64,000 nt of DNA from Lachnospiraceae bacterium. Its GTDB lineage: Bacteria; Bacillota; Clostridia; Lachnospirales; Lachnospiraceae. Positions 43,244-50,265 of the stretch are shown here, piece by piece; within the stretch, counting starts at the first letter, position 1, and each line of letters starts with the position of its first letter. Made by a program: the position numbers and the translations under genes. Below the pieces are notes generated by a model, which worked only from the letters and a program-made list of their open reading frames with translations, was not told the DNA's origin and made no database searches. The stretch lies in the NCBI GenBank assembly GCA_022792335.1, contig JAAWAV010000048.1, positions 49,194-113,193 on the forward strand. The letters run 5' to 3'.

Positions 43244-43924
43244 TTAATGAGTTTTCTCGTCAGAAACGATCTGGCCATCCGCAATTCTGAGGATTCTGTC
43301 TGCCTGCAACGCAATGTTTTCATCATGCGTAATCACGATCAGTGTCTGCCCGTATTTTTTGTTAGAGTATTTCAGTAATTCCATGATCTCTTGACTGCTC
43401 TTACTATCAAGATTTCCGGTAGGTTCATCAGCCAACACCAGCGCCGGCGCATTCATAAGCGCTCTGCCGATAGACACACGCTGTTGCTGACCGCCGGAGA
43501 GCTGACTCGGCAAATACTTTTTGTGGTCTGCAAGTCCAAGAGCTTCAAGCAGTTCATTTACACGTTCATCATTTACTTTCTGTCCATCCAGTTTCAGCGG
43601 CAAAGTCATATTCTCTACCACATTCAAAATGGGGATAAGATTATAGAACTGATAAATCAGTCCGACTTGACGGCGGCGAAAAATCGCCAACTGCTCTTGA
43701 TTCTTTTTATATACATCTTGTCCGTCAACAAAGATATGACCGGAAGTAGGTTTGTCCACTCCGCCAATCAAATGCAACAGTGTAGATTTGCCGGAACCGG
43801 ACTGCCCGACAATCGCAACAAACGCTCCCTTTTCAACGTTAAATGACACATCATTCAAAGCCTGCACTTGATTGTTGCCTTTCCCATAGATTTTACAAAG
43901 ATTTTCTACTTGTAGTATTTCCAT
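43244..43924 (-). CDS. ABC transporter ATP-binding protein (LolD/BceA-like, skin cargo)
   Basis: This 226-aa ATPase is full length for the family. Walker A is G-Q-S-G-S-G-K-S-T-L-L-H, the Q-loop is L-I-Y-Q-F-Y-N-L-I, the signature is L-S-G-G-Q-Q-Q-R-V-S, and Walker B is L-V-L-A-D-E-P-T-G-N-L-D. It works with the FtsX permease downstream. A TATACT -10 (43961-43966) and a regulator-type palindrome lie upstream. It diverges from the response-regulator gene pair, so the element holds a two-armed, sensor-controlled transporter cassette. Confidence 0.93.
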   Translation of the reverse strand: MEILQVENLCKIYGKGNNQVQALNDVSFNVEKGAFVAIVGQSGSGKSTLLHLIGGVDKPTSGHIFVDGQDVYKKNQEQLAIFRRRQVGLIYQFYNLIPILNVVENMTLPLKLDGQKVNDERVNELLEALGLADHKKYLPSQLSGGQQQRVSIGRALMNAPALVLADEPTGNLDSKSSQEIMELLKYSNKKYGQTLIVITHDENIALQADRILRIADGQIVSDEKTH

Positions 43925-43960
43925 GAGTATTCTCCTTTTTGATATATTTATTTAGGATAC

Positions 43961-43966
43961 AGTATA
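43961..43966 (-). promoter_or_regulatory. -10 box of the skin ABC genes
   Basis: On the minus strand TATACT has no good -35. The regulator-type palindrome lies 33 nt upstream of it, which suits an activator-dependent promoter. Confidence 0.45.
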
Positions 43967-43998
43967 TCAATTTCAGAATCCAGGTACATGACTTTTTC

Positions 43999-44014
43999 AT
44001 TACAATATTGTAAT
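43999..44014. promoter_or_regulatory. Palindromic response-regulator site upstream of the skin ABC genes
   Basis: ATTACAATATTGTAAT is a perfect 16-bp palindrome. It contains TTACA-ATAT-TGTAA, which matches the TNACA-N4-TGTAA consensus known for BceR-type response regulators. It lies upstream of the ABC ATPase promoter and 460 nt from the response-regulator gene, and probably binds the regulator encoded in the element. Confidence 0.65.
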
Positions 44015-44131
44015 AATAACCAACATTCTTTAAAAAATTTGTAGCCCTGTGCTTTTAGTGTGTGGCTATTCACCTGCGCATATTGATTTGAATGTGTTGA
44101 TATGGTACTATAAAACAGAAAAGTGTATTAG

Positions 44132-44401
44132 GTTGCAAAAATCTTCCCCAGGGGTTTGCTTTATGGTGGTATTCCTCTTGTTGTTCTTCGTGAAGGTGCC
44201 AGAGAAAAAGCGGCGGCATTACAAAATTTGTTCAGCGAAATATATATTAGAGATATTTTCAAACGTAACCGCATTAAGAACATTGGATAACTGAAGGATC
44301 TGTTGAATATCCTTTCTTCCGCCATTGGTTCTCTTACAAATCCTGAAAAGTTAAAGAACACTTTTAAAACTGTAAAGAAGTCAAAATTCATAGAAAATTA
44401 G
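44132..44401 (+). pseudogene. Relic of a DUF4143-type AAA ATPase gene
   Basis: The plus-strand frame reads L-L-Y-G-G-I-P-L-V-V-L-R-E-G, then L-F-S-E-I-Y-I-R-D-I-F-K-R-N-R-I-K. A TAA stop (44288-44290) follows, then L-L-N-I-L-S-S-A-I-G-S-L-T-N-P-E-K and a TAG at 44399-44401. The G-G-I-P...V-L and E-I-Y-x-x-D-I...R-N-x-I pattern is that of AAA ATPases with a DUF4143 C-terminus. There is no start, and the N-terminal ATPase half is missing, so this is a broken remnant. Confidence 0.7.
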
Positions 44402-44473
44402 CCGTTTTTGTGTTATAGTTTTGTTTGTGAAAGTGTGAATGATAAAAAACAGCTATTAAGTGAAGATAATATT

Positions 44474-45151
44474 ATGCCTAAACTTTTAATTGTAGAAGAT
44501 GATGCAGATATAGTGGAAAATCTTTCAACGTTATTGGAGAATGAAGGATACTCTGTTTGCCATGCTTCTGATACAAAAGGTGCATTAAATAAATTGCATA
44601 CAGAAAATATCGATCTTGTGCTTCTTGATATTACTCTACCTGATGGGAATGGGTATTCAATATGTACCACTGTTAAGCGTTCAACAAACGCACCGGTTAT
44701 TTTTCTTACTGCGATGACAGATGAATCCAGTATCATTACAGGTTTTCAACTTGGTGCAGACGATTATGTTACTAAACCATTTAAGCCTATGGAATTGATT
44801 TATCGTGTACGAAACGCTTTGCGGAAAAGCGGAAAAGCGCCCTCTGTATTTCAGGTTGGAGATTTACATATTGATGCCGCAAAAGGGACTGTGACGAAAG
44901 CTGGATCTGAAATCATTCTTTCTGCACTGGAATACCGATTGCTTCTGGTGTTTCTGAATCATTTTGGCGAAACGCTTTCTCGTCGAGAATTGTTACATGA
45001 AATATGGGATGTTACCGGTACAGGTGACTATGTCAATGATAATACGTTGACTGTGTATATCAAACGACTTCGTGATAAGATAGAATCAGATCCTGCCAAT
45101 CCTGCAATTTTAAAAACGGTTCGCGGCCTTGGATATAAAGTAGGTGATTGA
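44474..45151 (+). CDS. OmpR-family response regulator (skin cargo)
   Basis: This 225-aa regulator has a receiver domain: acidic pocket L-I-V-E-D-D-A-D, phospho-acceptor Asp in L-V-L-L-D-I-T-L-P-D-G, then L-T-A-M-T-D-E and D-D-Y-V-T-K-P-F. A winged-helix DNA-binding domain follows (L-S-A-L-E-Y-R-L-L and V-Y-I-K-R-L-R-D-K-I). It lies directly before the kinase gene (1 nt gap) and opposite the ABC genes it probably controls. The ATG at 44474 is chosen for its conserved M-P-K-L-L-I-V-E-D-D start; the ribosome site is weak (AAGTGAAG). Confidence 0.92.
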   Translation: MPKLLIVEDDADIVENLSTLLENEGYSVCHASDTKGALNKLHTENIDLVLLDITLPDGNGYSICTTVKRSTNAPVIFLTAMTDESSIITGFQLGADDYVTKPFKPMELIYRVRNALRKSGKAPSVFQVGDLHIDAAKGTVTKAGSEIILSALEYRLLLVFLNHFGETLSRRELLHEIWDVTGTGDYVNDNTLTVYIKRLRDKIESDPANPAILKTVRGLGYKVGD

Positions 45152-45152
45152 T

Positions 45153-46157
45153 ATGAATTTATTCAGAAATAAAGAAATCAAGGTATTTCTTTTCGTCTAT
45201 CTACTTCTTACCATCGCTGCATCTGCGGTTGCATCGTTCATAAGTGTTTGGGCAGTAGTTTTAGTAGTTGTTATTTGTGCGATAAGTAGTTTCCTTTTTA
45301 TACTATTTACAAGAAAACGCTATCAGGCTATTTTAGACTTGAGCGCCCACGTTGACAGTATTTTGCACGGAGAATACAATGTCAATCTGGTTCCTGATGA
45401 AGAAGGGGAACTTGCAGTTCTCAGCAGCGAATTAAGCAAAATGACCTTGCGCTTGCGGGATCAGGCTGAGCGTTTAGAGAAAGATAAGCGTTATCTGAGC
45501 GATTCTCTTGCAGATATTTCCCATCAATTACGAACACCGCTAACATCCATTCGTATGATTGTATCCCGACTTTCAAGTGAATACCAGAGTGTCGAACAAC
45601 AAGCCAATATTAGAAAAGTAGATACCTTGTTAGACCGAACAGGATGGCTGATTTCTACACTCTTAAAAATTGCAAGATTGGAATCAGGAACTGTAAAGTT
45701 TTCTGAAGAACCTATAATGGTGGAAACATTGATAAATGACATAAAGGAGCCTTTAGAAATACTTATGGACATAAAGGACATTCGACTGTCGTGTAAGATA
45801 AAAAATAATGCTTGTTTTATTGGGGATCGTTTTTGGGCTGCGGAAGCCATTGGAAATATTTTGAAGAATTGCATTGAGCATTGCTCAGACGGTGAAAAAC
45901 TGGAAATACACTCATCAGAGAATCCGTTATACACAGAAATCATTATTTCAGATAATGGGGTGGGATTTGAAGAAAAAGATATCCCTCATCTTTTTGATCG
46001 CTTTTATCGTGGCAGCAATGCCGGGAAAGAAAGCGCAGGAATTGGTTTGAATCTTTCCCGAATGATTATTTCGAAGCAAAATGGTGTTATTACGGCTACA
46101 AATAAAGCAAGTGGCGGAGCGCAATTTACAATACGATTTTACAAGGGAGCTGTATAG
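45153..46157 (+). CDS. Intramembrane-sensing histidine kinase (skin cargo)
   Basis: This 334-aa kinase has two N-terminal membrane helices joined by a very short loop, so there is no external sensor domain. That is typical of kinases that sense through a partner ABC transporter. A linker follows, then the H-box D-I-S-H-Q-L-R-T-P-L-T-S. The ATPase domain has N-box I-G-N-I-L-K-N-C-I-E-H, D-N-G-V-G-F and A-G-I-G-L-N-L-S. AGGTGA precedes the ATG at 45153. Its H-box is the ordinary type rather than the W-V-H-Q-V-K-T-P form of BceS. Confidence 0.9.
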   Translation: MNLFRNKEIKVFLFVYLLLTIAASAVASFISVWAVVLVVVICAISSFLFILFTRKRYQAILDLSAHVDSILHGEYNVNLVPDEEGELAVLSSELSKMTLRLRDQAERLEKDKRYLSDSLADISHQLRTPLTSIRMIVSRLSSEYQSVEQQANIRKVDTLLDRTGWLISTLLKIARLESGTVKFSEEPIMVETLINDIKEPLEILMDIKDIRLSCKIKNNACFIGDRFWAAEAIGNILKNCIEHCSDGEKLEIHSSENPLYTEIIISDNGVGFEEKDIPHLFDRFYRGSNAGKESAGIGLNLSRMIISKQNGVITATNKASGGAQFTIRFYKGAV

Positions 46158-46270
46158 GCTCTCTCGTTGTTTTATTAACAAAAACCGGATATTCTGAAGT
46201 ATGAAAACAGCCTTTATATCGTGGGGAATAACGGACAGCTTCTCTCTCATAGACTGAAATACCGAGGGAG

Positions 46271-46495
46271 GTGCGTGGTATCGCAAGAAAGAGTGTTCCA
46301 ATCAATGTGATTGTCCATTATCCAAAAACCATACAAGGTCAGCATGAATTAGCAGAGCGTGTTGCCGGTGTCCACGCAAGCTTAGTCTATCAGCATATTA
46401 AAAAACTGAATTGTCCTTCCAATCAGAAGATACAGCTACTGGATGCGGTTATTAACTCCGCATCCATGGAGAAGGCAGGTAAACAAACCTCCTAA
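46271..46495 (+). CDS. Small element protein with a decayed start codon (candidate directionality factor)
   Basis: The frame encodes R-K-S-V-P-I-N-V-I-V-H-Y-P, then H-E-L-A-E-R-V-A-G-V-H-A and N-C-P-S-N-Q-K-I-Q-L-L-D-A-V-I. I recall similar small proteins beside large serine recombinases in clostridial elements. GGAGGTG (46267-46273) is spaced 8 nt from ATC at 46280-46282, where the start would be expected. The only nearby in-frame start, GTG at 46271, overlaps the ribosome site. So the start codon may have mutated from ATG to ATC. It lies nearest the right end of the element. Confidence 0.5.
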   Translation: MRGIARKSVPINVIVHYPKTIQGQHELAERVAGVHASLVYQHIKKLNCPSNQKIQLLDAVINSASMEKAGKQTS

Positions 46496-46763
46496 AGTTT
46501 GAACGCCTGCTTTTTCTATGCTTTAATTTTATCTTTGAAATACTTATTCCATGAATGTCCATTCGCTTCTGATCAGATTCCCATACACGAAGGAAGCGAG
46601 GGGCTATCAGCCGGAAACTACGGGTATACATCGGTGCATACCTCACATAGCCATCCGAAGTGGAGCAAAGGATGTAGATGTTCCCGGAAGCCTGTTCCCG
46701 AATACGCCGTTTTGGTTCTTTTCTGCTCTGGGGGGATTGATTTGGAACTGTAAACGTATCTGT

Positions 46764-46777
46764 GAGAGGATAGCATT
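46764..46777. other. Right attachment site of the skin-like element (sigK N-terminal side)
   Basis: On the plus strand the inner arm GAGAGGATAGCA (46764-46775) is followed by TT. The core CATT is at 46774-46777. The arm is the exact reverse complement of the left one. Confidence 0.85.
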
Positions 46778-47041
46778 ATCGATACATTTGGCCGCGTACG
46801 TCCCAAGTCTGTTGGAGCGATCCGGGTTAAACGTATCCACTGCTTTGATCAGCCCGATGGTCCCGATAGAGATCAGATCTTCCATCTCATAATCCGTCTG
46901 GCTGTACTTTTTTACAATGTGGGCCACCAGACGCATGTTTCGTTCAATCAGTACATGTTTTGCTTCCTGTTCCCCCTGTTTAAGATGTTCTAAAAAAGTT
47001 CTCTCTTCGGAAATCGTCAGGGGCTTTAAGAAAGTCTTCAT
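46778..47041 (-). CDS. sigK: RNA polymerase sporulation sigma factor SigK, N-terminal part (split by skin-like element)
   Basis: Exactly 88 codons of SigK are present: M-K-T-F-L-K-P-L-T-I-S-E-E, then N-M-R-L-V-A-H-I-V-K-K-Y, D-L-I-S-I-G-T-I-G-L-I-K-A-V and Y-A-A-K-C-I-D. These are sigma regions 1.2-2.4. Without excision the frame runs on into the element and stops at 46643. The ATG at 47039-47041 has GGAG 9 nt upstream. Compared with B. subtilis pro-SigK it starts after the pro-sequence, and a TAG stop lies in frame just upstream, so no pro-peptide exists. aspS lies upstream on the same strand. Confidence 0.93.
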
Positions 47042-47070
47042 GAAACACTGCTCCGGCAAGTTCTTTCTTA

Positions 47071-47098
47071 TAGTCTATGCCGGGACAGCTTTCGCAGT
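47071..47098 (-). promoter_or_regulatory. Candidate mother-cell (SigE/SigK) promoter of sigK
   Basis: On the minus strand CATAGACTA (47071-47079) matches the CATAnnnTA -10 of SigE and SigK promoters. The AC of a GCAC at 47097-47100 is 17 bp upstream, as in SigK -35 elements. A start about 22 nt before the sigK ATG would result. Confidence 0.5.
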
Positions 47099-47193
47099 GC
47101 TTTTACACATTTTTATTTTTTTTGACAGGACAAGACGACGAAGTCCCAAAGGACTCCGCCTCCTGCGAACCAGCTTCCGTATCGATACGGTTC

Positions 47194-48939
47194 TCAGTCT
47201 CTCACCTTAATATGCACTTCCCGAAGCTGCTGCTCTGTCACCTCATTGGGCGCACCGCACATCAGATCCTGAGCCGTTCCGCTCATGGGGAATGCAATCA
47301 CTTCCCGGATATTCTCTTCTCCCCGCAAAAGCATAATCATCCGGTCCACGCCGGGAGCCATGCCTGCATGAGGCGGCGCGCCAAACTGGAACGCCTGGTA
47401 GAGAGCGCCAAATTTGTTTCTCAAAGTTTCCTCATCGTAACCTGCAATTTCAAATGCTTTTACCATAATGTCCATATCGTGGTTACGCACCGCACCGGAG
47501 GAAAGCTCCACGCCATTGCAGACAATATCATACTGATAGGCCAGAATATCCAGCGGATCTTTGGTGTTCAAGGCTTCCAAACCGCCCTGAGGCATGGAGA
47601 AGGGATTATGGGTAAAGCCAATTTTTTTCGTCTCCTCATCCAACTCATACATGGGGAAATCATTGATATAGCAGAACCGGTACGCGTTCTTCTCGATCAG
47701 CTCCAGTCTCTCCCCAAGCTCACTGCGAATCTGCCCTGCATATTTGGAAGCCCGCTCTTCGTTGTCAGCAATAAAGAAGATCACGTCTCCGGAGATAAGA
47801 GAAGCCAGTTCTGCCAGCTCTTTTTTCATTTCGTCCGGAATAAACTTATCAATAGGGCCTTTATAGGACAAATCTTCCTTTACTTCCAGATAACCAAGCC
47901 CGCCCATACCGATGGACTGGGCAAATTTTAACAGTTTCTCATGAAAACCTTTGGAAAGGTTTGCATGGACTTTGATTGCACGCACCGTTTTCTTATGGAA
48001 GGGTTTGAAGGTACATCTCTGGAAAAATTCCGTCACATCGAGGATGCGTAAGGGATTACGCAAATCCGGCTTATCCGTTCCAAACTGAGTCATAGCCTCC
48101 TGATAGCTGAATATGGGGTAGGGGGCCTGCGTAATAACGGAGCCCTCCGGCGCAAATCTTTCAAAGGTACTGGTAAGCACTTCCTCGCCGGCCCGGAATA
48201 CATCTTCCTGAGTGGCAAAGCTCATTTCAAAGTCAAGCTGATAAAATTCTCCCGGAGAGCGATCGGCACGGGCGTCCTCATCCCGAAAGCAGGGCGCGAT
48301 CTGAAAATATTTGTCAAAACCGGACGCCATCAAAAGCTGTTTATACTGTTGCGGCGCCTGGGGAAGCGCATAGAATTTCCCCTTATATCTCCTGGAAGGG
48401 ACAATATAATCTCTGGCTCCCTCCGGAGATGAGGCACACAGAATTGGCGTCTGAATTTCCAGAAATCCCATTTCTGTCATTTTTTCCCTCAGGAAACGAA
48501 TCACATTTGACCGGAAAATGATGTTCTCTTTCACCTTATGATTGCGCAGATCCAGATAACGGTATCTCAGGCGGACATCTTCGCGGATTTCCTTGGATGT
48601 GGATACCTCAAAGGGAAGATCCCGGTATACTTTCCCAAGGATGGTAATCCTGTGCGCTTCCAGCTCGATCGTTCCCGTAGGAATCTTGGGATTGTAGGTT
48701 TCCTCATCTCTATGCTCCACCAGTCCCTCTACAGAAATACATTCTTCCTTCCGGATTCCTTTCAAAAGCTCCGTATCCCGAAATACCACCTGCATGACTC
48801 CGTACATGTCGCGCAGATCCAGAAAGGATACGCCGCCGTGATCCCGGATATTTTCCACCCATCCGGCAATCTTAAGCTCCGTTCCCACGTCGCCTTCTCC
48901 CATCTGATCCATGGTTTTGCTGCGATAAATGTCTGACAT
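47194..48939 (-). CDS. aspS: Aspartyl-tRNA synthetase
   Basis: This class II synthetase has 581 aa and the bacterial insertion. It has an N-terminal OB fold (V-G-T-E-L-K-I-A-G-W-V-E-N), motif 2 (F-R-D-E-D-A-R-A-D-R-S-P-G-E-F) and motif 3 (G-M-A-P-G-V-D-R). It charges tRNA-Asp and, in species lacking asparaginyl-tRNA synthetase, may also charge tRNA-Asn. AAGGAGAG precedes the ATG. Its leader is a T-box, so it is controlled by uncharged tRNA. Confidence 0.96.
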   Translation of the reverse strand: MSDIYRSKTMDQMGEGDVGTELKIAGWVENIRDHGGVSFLDLRDMYGVMQVVFRDTELLKGIRKEECISVEGLVEHRDEETYNPKIPTGTIELEAHRITILGKVYRDLPFEVSTSKEIREDVRLRYRYLDLRNHKVKENIIFRSNVIRFLREKMTEMGFLEIQTPILCASSPEGARDYIVPSRRYKGKFYALPQAPQQYKQLLMASGFDKYFQIAPCFRDEDARADRSPGEFYQLDFEMSFATQEDVFRAGEEVLTSTFERFAPEGSVITQAPYPIFSYQEAMTQFGTDKPDLRNPLRILDVTEFFQRCTFKPFHKKTVRAIKVHANLSKGFHEKLLKFAQSIGMGGLGYLEVKEDLSYKGPIDKFIPDEMKKELAELASLISGDVIFFIADNEERASKYAGQIRSELGERLELIEKNAYRFCYINDFPMYELDEETKKIGFTHNPFSMPQGGLEALNTKDPLDILAYQYDIVCNGVELSSGAVRNHDMDIMVKAFEIAGYDEETLRNKFGALYQAFQFGAPPHAGMAPGVDRMIMLLRGEENIREVIAFPMSGTAQDLMCGAPNEVTEQQLREVHIKVRD

Positions 48940-49086
48940 TGTCTTTCTCTCCTTTTCCTAATCAAACAGTTGTATTCCCTATGCGTTCCTGTGACGACCG
49001 AAACAGATTCTCCTGCCAGCCACAGGATATAAGCTGCCCTGAGGCTCGGAGCATGCTTCCCTGTTCATCGGCATCCCCTTCCGTGC

Positions 49087-49361
49087 ATAAAAAATGCTGT
49101 CCGTCCTCAGAACTTCTCTCAGGACGAACAGCTTTCACTCTCCGCGGTACCACCTGACTTACTGCCAAACGGCAGTCCCCTCATGGCTGTCAATTCACGC
49201 TTGACCCACGACGCACCTACTACCCGCTCCCGCAGGGTTCAGATTGCAGCTCAGAAGTGTTATTCATACGGATTCATTCTGCGGGGTTTCCACCATCTCC
49301 CGCTCACTGGAAGCGATCTTCCGTACTACTTCTCTCCGTCATCGCCTTTTTCTATTTATAC
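49087..49361 (-). promoter_or_regulatory. T-box riboswitch upstream of aspS
   Basis: On the minus strand the T-box core GGTGGTACCGCGG lies near 49142-49154. A terminator (GCTGTTCGTCCT / AGGACGGACAGC, 49096-49132, with a T-run) follows. Stem I is closed by AGAAGT / ACTTCT (49328-49333 and 49253-49258), with AGTA on the 5' side. The codon on the 3' side that fits the specifier position is AAC (49259-49261), followed by A. AAC is an Asn codon; an Asp GAC is not seen there. Confidence 0.88.
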
Positions 49362-49367
49362 TATCGT

Positions 49368-49396
49368 ATTTTATAATAGGAAACTTTTTTTGTCAA
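49368..49396 (-). promoter_or_regulatory. aspS promoter
   Basis: On the minus strand TTGACA (49391-49396) and TAAAAT (49368-49373) are separated by 17 bp, just upstream of the T-box leader. Confidence 0.7.
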
Positions 49397-49435
49397 TTCC
49401 AAAATTTTCCGTTTTTCTTGGATTTTCTTTTCCTT

Positions 49436-50257
49436 TTATTGTGCGCTGTTTTTTTGCAGATTATGCCTGCCGGCCAAAATCTGATTCCCTATTTCATCCG
49501 GCAAATAATAGACCTGAATTTTACCGGTCAGTTCATTGAAGGTAATCTGGGCGCGCACGCCAAAAATCCGGTCAATATTTTCTACCGTAATCACTTCTTT
49601 TGGAGTTCCCGATTCAATAATTTGTCCCTGATCCATCAGGAGTATCCTGTCACAGTACATGGCGGCAAGATTCAAATCATGGATGGAAGAAAAGACCGTT
49701 ACATCCTGCTTCTTTAAGGTCTGCATAATCAAATACTGAAACCGGACGTCCAGATGGTTGGTCGGTTCATCCAGCACAATCAGGCCGCTTCCCTGTACCA
49801 GAGCTCTGGCGAGAAGGACCCGCTGTTTTTCGCCTCCTGAAAGGCTTAAGTAAGAACGGTGTTCGTAGCCTTCAAGCCCGACCTCCTGGATAAAATGCAG
49901 GCAGATTTCCCGGTCCTCCTTCTTCTCTCCTTCAAAGAATTTTCGGTGGGAATACCTTCCATACATCACCATGTCCATGACCTCCAGGTCAAATTCCACA
50001 CTGTTTTCCTGAGCCATGACAGCCACTTCTCGGGCCATCTCCCTGGGTCCCAGTCCACAGATATCCTTTCCGTCCACAAACACCCGGTCTCTTTCCGGCT
50101 TATAAGTTTTGTAGATTGCCTTTAACAGAGTGGATTTCCCACAGCCGTTTGGCCCGACCAGGCCCACAAACTCTCCCTCCTGTATCTCCAGAAAAATGTC
50201 TTTCAGGATCGGGGTTTTGTCAATCTGGTAGTTTAACTGTCTAACCTGTAAACGCAT
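49436..50257 (-). CDS. btuD: Corrinoid/cobalamin ABC transporter ATP-binding protein
   Basis: This 273-aa FecE/BtuD-type ATPase has Walker A G-P-N-G-C-G-K-S-T-L-L, signature L-S-L-S-G-G-E-K-Q-R-V-L-L-A, and Walker B L-I-V-L-D-E-P-T-N-H-L-D. It powers uptake through the BtuC-type permease upstream (8-nt gap). Siderophore and cobalamin ATPases look alike. The cobalamin riboswitch in front of the operon is what identifies the substrate as corrinoid. AGGAGGGG precedes the ATG. Confidence 0.85.
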   Translation of the reverse strand: MRLQVRQLNYQIDKTPILKDIFLEIQEGEFVGLVGPNGCGKSTLLKAIYKTYKPERDRVFVDGKDICGLGPREMAREVAVMAQENSVEFDLEVMDMVMYGRYSHRKFFEGEKKEDREICLHFIQEVGLEGYEHRSYLSLSGGEKQRVLLARALVQGSGLIVLDEPTNHLDVRFQYLIMQTLKKQDVTVFSSIHDLNLAAMYCDRILLMDQGQIIESGTPKEVITVENIDRIFGVRAQITFNELTGKIQVYYLPDEIGNQILAGRHNLQKNSAQ

Positions 50258-50265
50258 ATCCCCTC

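Larger units (their letters stand above)
39326..46777. mobile_element. skin-like sigK-intervening element, 7,452 bp, with serine recombinase
   Basis: The element interrupts sigK in the conserved C-I-x-N-E-I-L-M region, where the B. subtilis skin element also lies. Both ends share AATG (minus strand). The inner ends are 12-bp perfect inverted repeats. Gene content from left: serine recombinase, TnpV-like remnant, ABC permease and ATPase (minus strand), AAA ATPase relic, response regulator, histidine kinase and a 74-codon small gene (plus strand). The plus-strand half looks AT-richer than the flanks. Excision during sporulation would restore sigK. It is known in B. subtilis and C. difficile that a large serine recombinase does this. 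Confidence 0.92.

Noticed and set aside
46452..46646. Minus-strand frame of about 64 codons across the right inner end of the element
   Set aside because: It has no ribosome site, overlaps the read-through tail of the sigK N-terminal part and matches nothing I recognise.
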